Shown here in pieces: positions 32,137-45,910 of a stretch of 64,000 nucleotides of DNA; within the stretch, counting starts at the first letter, position 1, and each line of letters starts with the position of its first letter. Source of the stretch: Pomacea canaliculata (taxonomy: Eukaryota; Mollusca; Gastropoda; Architaenioglossa; Ampullariidae); the NCBI RefSeq assembly GCF_003073045.1, contig NC_037597.1, positions 9,955,217 to 10,019,216 of the forward strand, given 5' to 3'. A program made the translations under genes and the position numbers. The notes under the pieces are model-generated. The model ran no database searches. It saw only the letters and a list, made by a program, of their open reading frames with translations, and was not told the origin of the DNA.

Positions 32137-35100
32137 TTAGTGGAGAAAACGAATGCTCATTTTGGATTCCACATCCACTTTTGTCATGGCCTGCAATTGT
32201 GAAAAATTTCACAAATTGTTTTGAAAGGCAATGTTAAGTGAACACTGTCAATCTCCATTTGGATCCATAATCATCAACAATGAACAACAGGAGACATTTT
32301 CTGGACAGGTTTTGGACAAAAAACAATTTGGGCAGAAAAACAGCTGTTTCAAAGTCAGAAGTCAGCTGAAATGCTGAACATTACAACTGTAGATGTTACC
32401 AAAGATGATGTGGTCACTTAAGAATAGTTTTGGTTTGTGATACCTGTTTAATTAATTCAGATATTACTAGTTAGGTCACATGCCATAATTTCTATCACAA
32501 CTACTATCTTTATAAAACTGCTTATCTTACGTTGAATTACTCTTACCTTAACAAACTCTTCAAATGATATGAAGTCATCTTTGTCCAAGTCCACCTCTTT
32601 GATTGTCCTGTCAGCAATGCTGCCCAGCTTTATTCACAAAGATTCAACATTAAAGTATAGGTTTAATTTTTACATAAGTAGCAAAAGTAGCTGTCATCTA
32701 ATTCAACAGCCTACAATACAGGATTTTCCTACATAACACCCTTTAGTCTAAAAATGATCTTTGATTTACGTCCTCAAAAACAGTTCTCATTGTTTTTATA
32801 TGTTTATGATAACTTTGCCTATAGAAATGTAATCAGTGGAATTGCCTTGACTAACTGGATTTTTTAAGACTAAAATATTTGCTATGAACTTATTACTTTT
32901 TAAAGATTATATATAAAATAGTGTATATCATATGGCATCACCTGCTCCTCAGATATGTTAGCGCCCACCATCATGTGTAAAACTTGCACTAGCTCATCTC
33001 TGGAAATCTTGTCATCACCATCCAGATCATACATCTTGAAAGCAACTGAAAATGTTATCATATCACTGTACAGTAAATTCTAATATTGTGCAAAGATGTG
33101 ATATGATTTTTTATGTGAATGCATATGCTCATCATCTAGTCTAGACTTTCAAGTATTTGCAATACAAAACATCTTTATTTAAACACCTTTTCAGGAAATT
33201 GTCTGCAAAAAGCACAGAGACACAGCAGACTATGTTGCCACTGAGTGTAGCACCACAAATAGTTTATAAGAATTACTTACACACTCCACGCTTTACAAGA
33301 AAAAAAATGGCACTCATTCTAAATAGAAACAAATGAAAGAGGCTGACAGGAGACACTGTGCCAACAAATGCAGTGTTACCACCATGCAAGTCAACACCAT
33401 GCAATGAGTAAAAGGTACAACCAGCAGGCCTCAATGCAGCGATATATACATCATCCCTCTGGGCAGGTCTCCATAATCATAAGAATATCCACTCCATGAT
33501 CTTAAGTCCTGAATGTTCAAGTCTTCTGATGACACAGCTAAGCATTGAAATACAGAATCTTGAGATACAGTGACAATATCGTTGATGGAGTGTTGACAAG
33601 GCAAAGAGGAACAATACAAGAAGCATAAAAACAAATAGAGGTTAATAGAAATGACTTGTATAGTGCATTTTCTTAGCACGTGGGGATCAACACATTTTAA
33701 TATGGTACACTGCATCTGACAATAAGTTAAGCTCAAGCAGCGCATGATAAATAAGAGTATCTGAAAAAATACTGCAGGCCTCCTTCCAGAGTGACTGCAT
33801 GCTAGCACCACTTTTCAGTTCCAAGCTTGGTGAAACAAACAAATCTAACTTGTCTTCAGAGCACATCTGAAATAGATCTGCATCTGTTATGTCAGCGAGG
33901 AAGATATTTTGCCATGAGGGTGTGTTGCAAAGATTTGCAGAATTTTAATTAGAAACAAAAACACTTTTTGATAATAAGTGGTGTGATTCACAATAGAAAA
34001 AGATGTCCAAATGAAGTGGTCATAAAATATTCCTTGAAAGAATCTCCATGTTTGAATCATAAATGATCATAACGAACATAGCTGGTAATGAAATTTTACA
34101 CAGACGACATAAGAAAAAGTAGCAACCACTGTCACGGAAGATTACAAACTGTCAAACAATGGTGAGCTTTGTGATTAAAAACTGTCACTTGAAGCTGAGA
34201 CCAACTACAGTATTCAGATCATCCACAATCACCATCAAGTGGCAAAGGATGTGTAATGAAAATGATACCGATAAATTTTACAGTGATCAGTGAATACAGA
34301 TCAAAACTAGGAATCTCAGTCTGAAGATTCAAAAGGAGATCATACAGCATTTGAAAATGGAGAATGAAAATGCAGAAACAGGGGCATCCCACTATAATAT
34401 AATAAAACACATTCAAGAACAAATCCGCAGCAAGTTTTGTAAGCCTGTTAAGCAATCTTGCTTGCATGAACAAATATCGCCATCCAAACAGTTAAGAATC
34501 ACAAGCAGTCAAACACTATCTTACATCCTTAAGTAATGATTGTTGATCTTCTTGCTTATTTGACTGGATGTTTTATTCTGTTTCATTACAGCCTATTTCT
34601 AGCTTGCTAATCAGAACATACAATGCATATTTAGGAAATTACGTAGACATAAAAACAATGGTTGTTAGATGCAGCATGAAAGAAACTTGACTATAATGCA
34701 GGTACATACATCTTAGTTTCTCATCTCTGTTATTCATCGTGTTCTTCTCAATATTCTTCTTCAATGGTCTGAACCTGGCAAGCACCCGCATAAACTGTCT
34801 GAAGTTTATTGTTTCACCATCATTGCTGTAACAGAGGAGTCTGATTTATGCTACAAGAAAACAAAGAAATAATACTTAACATTTTTTAGGTTCATATTTT
34901 GAAGGGTGAGTTGAAAAGGTTTGTGAGAATAAATGGTACTACATAATGATAACGTGTACTAAAAAATTTTCAAACTCTGTGGAAGTCACAAAAGCATTGC
35001 TAAAAAGACAGTTTACCAGAAGAATACCAACACAGGCATCCAGCAATGTGGAGACATTCCCCCCCCTTTCCCTGTAACAAAAAAAACTATACCCTGACTT

Positions 35101-36632
35101 CATATTTCATCATTGTAGTTGTAATGACTAGCAGAACTATGAAAGCAATAGTTTTAAGACAAATACTAATCACCATTTCTAATGTGCACATAATATTAAC
35201 AGATGTAGATAAATACATATTATTTACCCTTCAGCAAAGAAAGAATGCACAATCCTATCTCCAAGTGGATTTATTGCAAGCTCAGGTATTCGAAGAAAAT
35301 CTTCACGCCTGTTGGAATGGAAGCACAAGGTATATTTCAATATCTTATGTGTCTTACAATTTTTCAGCGTTTATTTAGGAACATTTATTATTATCTTGAA
35401 ATTTTACACAAATATATTTAAAACCCAACATCACAACACAAAACAAAAAAACTAATGAACAAGCTGGGGAAAAAAAATGTTCAAAGGTTTGAAACTCAAT
35501 AAGCAATTTCTGATTCGTTAAATGCAATGTGTTCATTAAGAGTAATAAATAATAAATATAGATCTGTCCCAATCATTATCAACTTAGCTCTTTGTCCCCT
35601 AAGTTATGTATAGAATAGTTTGATATAAGTTTAGATAAATAGATATGCACAAGTGTGTCAAATAACATCCACCAGTTTGTTGCATATGCTTTTAGCCATA
35701 TGTGAAAATTATGACAATTTTACCTGAGACAACCATTGTTGGATTTGTCTAAACTTGTAAATCTGCTGTACAGCCTCAATATCTGATTCTTTGAAACTGC
35801 AAAAAAAGAAAATAATTATTTATTAAATGTATCCAGTAATTTTTATAGTTATTCATCTTAACTGTTTATAGGCAAAGTACCAATCCAGTCTTGTAACACA
35901 GGTCCTGCAACATCACAGAAAGATGAATGTATCACCTTGTGGCTGTAACTCCACTAGATTAATAATTTTTTGCATTTTTGGGGGTTGGGGGGGGCTTCTT
36001 CTACTTAGCCCATCTTCAACTCATTGTGCCGGCCTGTTGTCCCAATGTTACGCTTTCTGCTATCATGACCATACTGGAATTAAAATCAAGATCAGCAGTT
36101 TTCTTGTAAATGTTCTAAAGAGAGCTGCTTTTACTTTTAACATCCATGTTTTTGTTTTTTTTTCCCCATATTTGCCATGACTGCCAGGTCTATTGATTCA
36201 ACAGAAAACTGCTTGTCATCAAAACAGGATAATTGATTCTGGATTCAGATGTGTAATCTGTCTGTCACATGTTCCTATGACTGCACTAGATCATCGCAAC
36301 CGAGCTGCTGCCAAATAATTGCCCCTCTTGCAGCTACGCTTACGGTCTCTGGAATGATACAGAATATGTACCTGTTTACAATTTCCTTATCTGAGATGCG
36401 CTTATGCTTCTTATGGTATCCCGTGGTAAAGATCAATAATGTAGTTTATCAACGCTATCAAATGAACAATAGCTTGAGCTGAGCTAGGCTGAAGCTATTT
36501 CTTTGATATTAGATTATGCCTTTAAAATAAATACTAAATTACTTGTAGTTTAAGAGATATCTTACATCCTGTTTCTGCTTTGATCTCCTCTATTTCTTCT
36601 TCCTGAAGTTGCATAGACGATCCAGTCCCCAT
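32137..36632 (-). CDS. CHP1: Calcineurin B homologous protein 1
   Basis: CHP1 is a myristoylated EF-hand protein that binds and stabilises plasma-membrane Na+/H+ exchangers and acts in membrane traffic. Seven exons join in phase: 36566-36632, 35724-35796, 35228-35308, 34710-34825, 32942-33045, 32547-32627, 32137-32190. They give 191 residues (human 195). It begins MGTGSS, an N-myristoylation signal. Landmarks against human CHP1: EEIEEIKAETGFS, LYSRFTSLDK, REDFLRIPELAINPLGDRI, KLRFAFKMYDLDGDDKISRDE (first 20 residues diagnostic), MMVGANISEEQ, and the end MSIRFLH. Only EF-hands 3 (DLDGDDKISRDE) and 4 (DLDKDDFISFEE) keep full calcium ligands, as in the family. CHP1 rather than calcineurin B is clear from the N-terminus and the linker between the lobes. 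Confidence 0.96.
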
Positions 36633-37130
36633 TTTGTATGATATGAATTGTTTGGACCACGAACAGGTATCTATACACGTCCGTGGTTTGGACTACTCCT
36701 TTAGACTTTATTCTTTCCTGTCTTGGGGAGTTCTCTCTCTTTCGGAGAAACAATTCAACCTTCCTCAGAGGAGAGCGTACCGTTCGAAGAAAAAAAAAAA
36801 AGGACAACCACGGACTTCCACACTAACCGAAGGCTGTGAAGACGACGCTGTTATTAGATGTGAGGACGGAAAACATTATACTAAAAAGATAAAGTTTGTA
36901 AAAGACGAAAGTAAATCTCATGCTTCTAAAGTTATTGTTTCATAGGAGCGATTTTAAATATTGTTGTCGGTGATATTGATGTTTATATCTATAAAATTCT
37001 ACGTAAAAATTAATTTTTAATTGTAGTTTACTTCTTGTTACTTTCCAGTCCTGATTTCGTTTTCTGTATTTTCAGAGAATGCAGCCTCATACTTCTTAAA
37101 TTATCATACCATAAACACTGATCCAGGAAC
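36633..37130. promoter_or_regulatory. Divergent promoter region of CHP1 and NDUFAF1
   Basis: The two start codons point away from each other across 498 bp. No TATA box is evident. A splice acceptor (GTATTTTCAG) at 37066-37075 indicates a non-coding first exon of NDUFAF1 inside the interval. After it comes a short upstream frame, ATGCAGCCTCATACTTCTTAA, before the main start. The frame at 36634-36945 on the plus strand has no recognisable domain and probably reflects 5' UTR or promoter DNA. Confidence 0.5.
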
Positions 37131-39310
37131 ATGGCCCAAGGTGTGTGTAGATATGCAAGCATTATGAATGGTGCACGGCAAGTGCTTTTTCATCATAGGA
37201 TTCACAAAGTTTTCAAACAACATCTTGTCTGCATAAGTGTTTGGGAAAAGGACAAGAAAGGTGGCAACAGAAAACCTTATCCAGTTTCCCACATAGAAAT
37301 GATAAAAGATGGACTGAAGATGATGGGTCCAGAAATGAAAAAGTTTGGTGATGAAATGAAACATAAATTCCGTGCAGATCCATTTGTTAATATAAATGAT
37401 GGTGATTATGAATACATATGGAAATTCAATGATCGAAAGAGAGTTGAGGAATGGATCGTAAGTTCAGACCATGATAACAACGAGGGTCAGAGCAAAGCAA
37501 ATCTGACTTTTTCCACAAACAACACAGCTCTCTTCCATGGCTATCTCTCCCAGCAAGTTCCTAAAGATGGAGTAGTCAAACGCACAGGCTATTGTAACAT
37601 CCGTTCTCCAACTAAATTTGTAAGTCGCAGATAAATGTCATTCTTTATTTACCAGTTCTGAGGAAAATTTGCATTATTTGTCAAAATACATACATACACC
37701 ACCTACATGTGTCTCAGAAATGCGTCGGAGATATGCACATATATTGGTGTATGCTCACATTTGCATGATTACATGTATGAATTATCATAAATAAATAGGT
37801 ACAGACAGAAAGCCAATATATCTGCAACAGATATGTATTTACTGACTCCCCTGTCAATATTTTGCGGACTTGAATTTAGTGTTCAAGTTAATAAGATCAA
37901 GGAATAGTCCTAAGAAATGTGAATTTAAAGCCATTTGAGAAGTTAACAGTTGTTCAGATTCACATCACAAAGGGGAATAAAGCCAGTTTCATTTATTTTC
38001 TGATGCAGCTTAGTAAGGTTGTCAAGAGTGATCAAGTTCTATATACAAGAATGTTTTCTCATTTAACAGCTGTCATTTAAGCGGGAAGATAATCATGACT
38101 GGAGCTGTTTCACCCACCTTTTGATGCGTGTGCGAGGTGATGGTCGTCCATATATGGTGACAATAAGCATGGACCGGTTTTTTGACATAAACTGGTTTGA
38201 TCAGTACCACTACACACTCTTTACTAGAGGTGGACCATACTGGCAGATAGCTAAGGTTAGTTGCTTTTTATCTTGTTTGTGTGCATCTGGTTATAAATTT
38301 TGTTAATAATCTTTGTTTTACCTATTACTGTACTAGATGTTAGATTTGTTAAAGATCATTTGAAAAATCAGGCGTAAATTGGTCTTGGATTTTAAAAGGT
38401 GATGAGACAGAAGTGCAAGAGCATATTATGGAAGAAAACAATTTTTTGTGAGCATTTTATTTTTAGGTTAATGATGAAAGTTTCTTTTGATTTTTATATT
38501 TTACCATATAATTAACTTTTTTTAAAAGAAATTGTGATTAAAAAAGGAGAACATGCGTAATTTATCTAACCCATTTAAACTATTCAAGAAATGTTTAGAT
38601 GCTTAGTTCAGAATGACTGGAGTTATTATTTACTTACCTAATATAGTTTGATCAAAGTTAATCATACCAAAAATACAGCATCTGAGAAATTCCAAATATA
38701 AAATTAAAATGTTTTAATATATTTAAAAGGCATACTACCTGTTAAACTTATAGATTTAGTGATGCATGTAAAAGACAAATGGTTGTGTCTTCCATGACTG
38801 TATTACATTTCCTCTAAAAGTGTGTGTGTAAATGTCTGTATGAGTATGTATGCCTGCCCTTGTGAGCAAAAGAAAAATTTCTATCTTGGGTCTCCTCGAC
38901 AGACAATAAAGTCTGATTTGATTTGATTTGAAGTGATGTTGTTGTGTGGTCCATGACTATTGTATTTCCTCATAATGTATTTTTTTGACATTATGTCCTA
39001 GTCAGTACTGTAGAGAAATCAAGGGGCTTTGATAGCTGTGTTACATGTCCATAAATAATAAGCCTGGGATTTACTTCCTATGCAGATTCCGTTCTCCAAG
39101 TTTTACGTCACAAGCAAAGGCCGTATCCAGGACAAGCAAGAACCTATTCAACTGGAACGCATCACTCATTTGAGTATCACAATTGGTGATGGGAACGAAG
39201 GACCTTTTTACCTGGAAATAGATTATATTGCCTGCATGTTTGATGAAAACCATAAAGAGGCATTTGCCTATGAATCTTATGTCACTGATCCTGCTCATGT
39301 AAACACATAG
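37131..39310 (+). CDS. NDUFAF1: NDUFAF1, complex I assembly factor (CIA30)
   Basis: NDUFAF1 is a mitochondrial matrix chaperone of the MCIA complex, needed to assemble the membrane arm of respiratory complex I. Coding exons 37131-37619, 38070-38255 and 39086-39310 give 299 residues (human about 327). The N-terminus is basic and Arg/His/Lys-rich (VCRYASIMNGARQVLFHHR), consistent with a mitochondrial presequence. The CIA30 domain follows: [63 protein letters not shown] and GPFYLEIDYIACM. The start ATG (GGAACATGG) is the first long one after the upstream acceptor. A poly(A) signal near 39580 would end a short 3' UTR. Confidence 0.95.
38850..38935 (+). repeat. Tail of a non-LTR retroelement or SINE with (TGATT)n end
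   Basis: The segment ends ATCTTGGGTCTCCTCGACAG, then ACAATAAAGTCTGATTTGATTTGATTTG. A conserved-looking 3' end followed by tandem TGATT repeats is typical of LINE/SINE 3' tails. It lies in the second intron of NDUFAF1. The 5' limit is unclear. Confidence 0.45.
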
Positions 39311-42300
39311 AAGGAAAAAAAATGGCTGTAACCGTAGTTTGTGAATACATTTTTTTCAGATTTAGGGTGGGTTGATGAATGTACAAGTCCTTGCATGCAT
39401 ATGTGGACATGCAAGCATGTAGATTCATACATAAATATATATGTGTGATATGTACATGTCAATTCACTTTGTACAGAAACTCTTACCAGTGGATTTACTT
39501 AGTACTGGAATTGAATGCAAAGAATAGTTAATAAGTTTATTACACAGAGAGAAAAATTAACCATAGCAATCGCTATTGGAATAAACTGTTTTTATGAAAA
39601 CATGTCTTTTAAGTGGTTGTCTCTGCACACATGCTTCAACTTTTTTTTCTTTCTGATTTCAATCTTTATTGAATAGGCAATCAGATCATCTAACAACAGT
39701 ATGGCGGAAAAATAAAAGTAGCCATAACGTATTTAAGTACATATTGTAATAGTAATGTCTAATAATAATATACTTATTACCTTAAACCAGCAGTATAGAG
39801 AATATGTACATAAAGATTAAGCACACTATATCAAATGTCCCTGTATTTTATTTTAATTTACACTGTAACTTACAATAAGTAAATTGAAAAATGACAATAA
39901 AAGAGTATTTCTATAAAATAGACAATAGGCAAATAAGTGTATCATTTTCACTTCTTTTAACGTTTCAAATTTTTCACTTCATGCCATTAAGCAATTTGTA
40001 AAAGGTCTTCTATGTCTATGACATTAACAACTGATCCAAGAAAAAGCGATAATGTTACGCACACCCAACCCTGCAAACTTAACCACATCCTAATAAGCAG
40101 AAAGTAGTAACAATGGTGCATAGCATTTAGTGTCTGTCTCTGATTCTTTCCATAAGTAAAAAATCTTTTTCTTTTATAATTATTACCATGATTCAACTAT
40201 AGTTATCAAAAAAATTACTTTATCATCAAGCATTCGTTGAAATTCTGCAAAATCTATTGCAAAAGTCTGTAAAAATGGTGAACACATTTGTTTCAGTAAT
40301 ATTTTCTAGGAAGCATTCTCTAAATTGTTTAAAAGCTGACATCTGTGGATGAATTGAATTCAAATATAAGCTTGATAGCACAAAGAAAACCATGAATATC
40401 CACTGCATTTAAACCCTCTGCCCACATACAAACACTTTCTATTTCCTTATTACACTGGTTTTCTTAATTTTTGAGTTTTTTTTCTTCCAAATAATCTCAA
40501 AGGCTGATTGATTTTGTTAAGAATATTCTTAGTGGAACGGAAAGGTAATGAATATATAAATAAAAACATCATAAGAGATTTAACAATATTTCTTCCATCC
40601 CTGCTGAAGTTACTTCCCCTACGAACATTTTGATATGAGAAAGAAGACTAATCTAGCCCCTTGTAGTGAATGTCTCTTCTTCCAAGTAAAACCTCTAGTC
40701 TTGGGATGCACATCTCTTCAGATAACTAGATTTATTTTTTAATCACTAGTCCTAATAGCATAAGCTTTTTCATGATTATACAGTTATTCTTTAAGTTGTC
40801 AGTAAAAATACTGGGTTATTTACCTTCTGGACCACAATTGTTAACAAATAATCAGTCTTCAATGCACTTTTAAAATGATATAGTTCATGGATCGTTTTAA
40901 AGACCATTGTGTATTTGTCTTTAAAGTTGTTATTAAGATTGCCTGTCCCTTAGCATTTGAACTGCAAGAATTAAGGTCGACCTCGTATTCCCCATTTCCC
41001 TTTGACAAATCATAAAACATGTATTTCACTAATCCATTATTTTAATAATAAAAATACAACAGACTAAAACAAAAACAGTGTAAGATAAAGTTAAAGAATA
41101 TTGTTTTTTTTCACCGGGGTGATGATTTGAGTATTTTGTAATCTTTTTGAACTAGATCTGCATAATGGGACATAATTAGTTTATTTACTCTTCCAAAAGT
41201 ATAGGAAAGTAAAAGAGTACATAGCAAATATATGTAAAAATGAAAAAAATATGTAAAAAAGGCTAGCATTACAAGGCCACCATATTTTGCCATGACCAGT
41301 ACTCACAGATGTGCTGATGTTGATGACCCATTTTATTACAGAATGAGACGTTTATACAGGTTTCACTTCGCATCAGTGTATCAGTGTATGTACGTAATAG
41401 GTAATGAAGTTCTTCTAACCATACATAGACATTGACCTATTTGTGTGGCTCTCTACTATCATTTTGCATAAAAGTGTAGTTTAGACTACCTAATGTGTGC
41501 CAGCAGTTTACTGTTCAACTTACAAGCTGGATGAAACAGTACTCGCCACACCATACAGTTATTCCATTAGTTCAAAACAGCAGATGCAAGGATTTTTCTA
41601 TCATTTATGCATCGCACAAAATCACGTTTTCTTTTCCCTCTTTTTTAAACATCATCGACACTGGTTTAACATTTAAATTCTCTTGAGCTTGACCATCTGC
41701 CACGTTGAACATCGCTCACCAAGATCTATGTTTAAACTTTGTCTCCATGCAGTAACTTCTCCATCGAAAATACCAGGTCTAGACCACAAACACAAAAAAT
41801 GTGTTTCTTCAAAAGTTTTACTGTGCTGACAAAACCCTCTGTTTTAGTCTGTTCATGCAAGTGCAAATATCAAAGCACCCTCCCCACCCATCACATATCC
41901 CACACACTCCTCCACAGAATGAAATTAAAATACATCATTTATTATTCCCACACATAAATATACGCACAACTTATGACAAAAACACCTCTGCAAATGTGCA
42001 GTGTAACCAATGTTAATATAATGCACGCATAAACATATTTAGCATGTATAATGGGCTTTTTTGTGTCCAAGCACTTAATTGCTTCATTACAAAACTCACC
42101 AACCATAGTAGACGAATTATTGCTACAGCAAATGTAGCACACAGTAACCTGATAAACAAGTTCCCAATCAGTGTTTTGTATCTAGGGAAAAGGTTTTTCA
42201 CATTTAGAGGATACCTCAGTCTTTACCATCATGTGTGAAGCTATTTAAATGTGGAGACTTTATTGCATAGCAATTGGGTTAAACCATTCAAACATTTTAA

Positions 42301-42875
42301 GAAACATACAAAGCAAAGCTTTGAGAGACTTGATATGTAAAGGTGATGATTTTAACAAATGTAAAACGTATAAATCAAGATGATGCCGGGCATACATTAT
42401 TGTACATGTTATTTCATCTGGCATTGTGAAAATTAGATCATTCATTTTTGTCAGTAATAGTGTTAATGATAAATAACAAAAATTTCAAGAGCAAGCACAG
42501 TAGTATTTAGTGACCAACAACACTACATATGGGATCATATTGGTAATACCAAAATAAGTAGCAAAAGGATTAAACATCTTTTTAAAATTATATAATATCA
42601 TAGAGAGCTTTGGTATTTATTAACAGATTTGTAGTGTTTTTTTATTTATTTATTTTATTTCCAATGGAAAATGCTTTCACTTGCATTTAGTGAAGTTGTA
42701 ATAGATGAGATTCATGAGAATGGTGGCCAAATAGATTACCACTTAAACACTTAGTGTACCTGGTAGAATAAATTGGCAGTTCTAATGATTTAGTGTCCTT
42801 TGTTCACTTTAAAGCACTTTTAATCTTAAATGTTTAATTAAAATTCTGATAACACTTGTGAAAGAGGTATTGGAT

Positions 42876-42938
42876 GGGGAGGGGAATTAACTGGTGTTTT
42901 ATGTATGCTCAGTCAACAACTAAGACTGCATCATGGAC
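42876..42938 (+). repeat. Copy of the GGTGTTTTATG..AACTAAG SINE-like repeat
   Basis: GGGGAGGGGAATTAACTGGTGTTTTATG, split by a few bases from CAGTCAACAACTAAGACTGCATCATGG, parallels the copy at 50756-50837 in the same order (first 20 bases of each shared in part). Repeats with this consensus are frequent in gastropod DNA, to my memory. Confidence 0.5.
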
Positions 42939-43026
42939 AATGCAGATGATACTGTAAAAAGATATCACATGTAGAAAAAGAACAGTGGTCCTTAAACGAG
43001 CCCTGAATCCTCACTGTATTGGTTCA

Positions 43027-43208
43027 TTAATATCCCTTGACTGGTACCAGATGATGAATGGTTACGCCTGTCCTCAGGTACTGGTTGTCAGGGGAAGCGG
43101 CTGGACAGTCGCAGCGACTGACAAAACCACCAGTTAGCTCTGTCTTGGGCTGTGGTGAACAGGTCACTGTAGTGGTGTCGTGTTGCACCACAAAGCTGCC
43201 TGGAAAGA
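43027..43208 (-). CDS. Exon-like open segment, unidentified
   Basis: A minus-strand frame of about 60 codons follows a good acceptor (CTTTCCAG) and ends at a TAA, beginning SFVVQHDTTTVTCSPQPKTE. It contains four cysteines and normal-looking codon composition in an otherwise AT-rich region. No partner exon was found upstream on the same strand before GNPNAT1. It could be the terminal exon of a small gene, an alternative 3' exon, or part of a repeat. No family is recognised. Confidence 0.2.
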
Positions 43209-45910
43209 GGTGAGGGGATAGGAAGGCATACATTCAACCCCCAAACAAAACATGGCACAAATCTAGAGGAGCAAAGACTGACATGAACATCATACTTAGT
43301 TCTAGACCTTTAAGATATCAACATTTGCACTATCAAATATAAATCATGGACAATGTCAAAATAAATGAATGTGCACCTATGCACACAATGTGTTCATTCT
43401 TAAACATACGTCTGATAGCCAAACACACGAGTAGATGTAGCCTATTTTCTTTAAATGTAGCAACACTGAGCCCCATACTGTTTCAGTCTGTTATCATTTC
43501 CACTTTTCATTCTTGACATGGGACTTTCAAATGGCATATTATCTCTATTTACAAGATTGTCATCACGGCCAAGATTCACGATGAATAAACTTATCATTAA
43601 TATACTACCCTTTCAAAGTCCTTATTTCACAGCAAATGACACTGAAGAAAAGATGAGATTCAGTTTTTTAAAAATGAGGTTAAACATACAACAGTATATA
43701 AACATAAGCACATATACAAATACAGTTCTTAAGGTTAACTCATTCAGTAGGATTTTGTTTTTCCTTTGGTTTTTATTTTTTTTAATCTATGAAGATTTGG
43801 GCTGATATTCACAACTTATGTACGTCATAAAGTCTCACAGGCTTCATGCTGTCTTCTGTGTATTACATCAGCCGCATTATCCCCATTACTGGATGAAAGA
43901 ATCAATGACCTAAATGCTGATGAGCAGTTCATGGGACTCACCCCAGCCCTATAACCACATTAGATACTTCTGATGTGATACCAGCCTAGGAGCCATAAGC
44001 CAGAAACTTTTGGGTTTTATTTTAACATTTCCCTTGACATCTCAATGTACTCTCTAATGCAAAGGTAGCACTTAAAATCCGTACACTTGATAAGATTAAA
44101 ATGGCACTCTTGAACATTAAAGAAAGGTTTTGCTTCATGTAAAAAAAAAAAACACACAAAAAAACAAGACTCTTGAAAGTCTTTTAAGTTGCCCTTACTA
44201 GCAATAACAGCTGTTGTTTTATGAGTTAAGTAGTCAACAGTCCTCTGAACTGTCAAAGCGAACATCACATTTCTTTCCATTTCGCCAAGGAGGGCACTGG
44301 AAGCACATCTTACCTCTAAGCCTACCTCTACAGCACAATGCTTTGTTCATCCTCAGGCTGTGTGTTTTCTACTGCACTGTCAACTGAGAGTGCACATCAT
44401 GAGTAAATTATAATAATAGGTTATTCGAGGAAATCTTCAATTTTTAAAAAAGTAGGTAAATCAACTTTTAAAATAAACTCCAATAATCCTTGGTTGAAAC
44501 AGATGCTCACTAATAACATATTAAAAACATCCTAACAACAACTGACATTTATTAACTGTAACATAATGGTCCTTTTATGAGGGGAAAGAGGGAAAAGGGA
44601 GAATCACTCGGAAGGTCCAGCCACCATCATTATTTTTAAATGGCTTTAATTGTGGTGCATGTGGGGGATGGGGGGTGGGAAGGAGATGAAATCCCATCCC
44701 TTGATGGAAAAACAGGCAAACTATAATAAAGGGGGATATTATGAGGGAAGCTGTCCTTTTGGTTTCATTCATTGTCATTTACAATTTACACAAGATAGCA
44801 ATGCAAATAAACTGATGGAATGGGTATCTTCATGGCTTTTTGAAGTATATGTTTTTTCAGGTTTTAATCCTTTTTTTTTTAACACTAACACAAACCTTTC
44901 ACTAGTGACAACCTGAGATTTAAAGCTCCATAAAACAGACAAATACAGAGGTCAGAAGAATACTTTCTGTTTTTTTTGAATCTATCATTTGTTACAAGTA
45001 CTCTTCTATATTTTATTAAAGAAAAGAATGAGAGGGAGAACACCCCAAAATTCTATCATGGTCAAATAAAGGTGATGGGTTGGAATCTCCTTCAAGGAAA
45101 GTTCCATCAATTAAATGTTCATATGAGGCAGTCATCAAACATGAAAGATATGTTAATCTTTAGTGCTACTTTATGTTTAAAAAAAAGTATACAAAAGAGC
45201 TGTCCCTGTGTTCTGAATAGGAAAAAGTTTTCCTAATGACAAAGCAAAAATCAGAAGAAAGGCATTAACAACATGACAAAATTATAATTTTTGGAGACTT
45301 TTGAAGAAACACAAGTCAAAGAAAGCAGAAACCTATCAGGAGGTAGAGTCTGAGACAACGATCACCAGTAGTGTCACAGACACTAGCAAAGTCAGCTTTT
45401 GTTGCTTTTTAAATGGAATGATCTCAAAACTCTAAGAACACAGGATTAGCAAAAGCAAAAAGTGACCTGTGACTGAACTTTGCTTTTTTTCTGGCTCACA
45501 TATTTATTTAAACAAATTACACAAAACCATAAACTCTGGTAAAAGCCATGATTTCTAATCCCCGTTATTTTTAAACATGCATTTCCAAGGGGAAAAAACT
45601 GCAATATAACTACAGTATCGACAGTTCTCTTTTAGTTCTTTCTTTTAGATACAGATTGAAAAAAATCTTACTTTTCTCTTTACCAACACCATGACACAAA
45701 AGTAGAAGCTTCTGAGTGATATAGAACCCACAGCCAATAAATTATACTTTGCATGCTATACCCTGTCAAGTTACATCAAGTTTTCCAATGAAGCTTTCAT
45801 GCTTTCAGTAGTCTGCAGACATGCCATACTGAAGGCATGAATGCAAAAGGTTTTCCATTTATCAACCAGCAGCTCCCCAAAGCACCTCCTATATAAAATG
45901 TCTCCAAGTC

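Larger units (their letters stand above)
39311..45910. other. Long gene-poor stretch between NDUFAF1 and GNPNAT1
   Basis: It holds the 3' UTRs of two convergent genes and otherwise AT-rich DNA. Two items stand out and are listed separately: a SINE-like fragment at 42876-42938 and a GC-richer exon-like segment at 43027-43208. The other open frames are short, AT-driven and without domains. Confidence 0.5.

Noticed and set aside
36634-36945. 103-codon plus-strand frame between CHP1 and NDUFAF1
   Set aside because: No domain, a Lys run from a poly-A tract, and it lies in the shared promoter/5' UTR interval.
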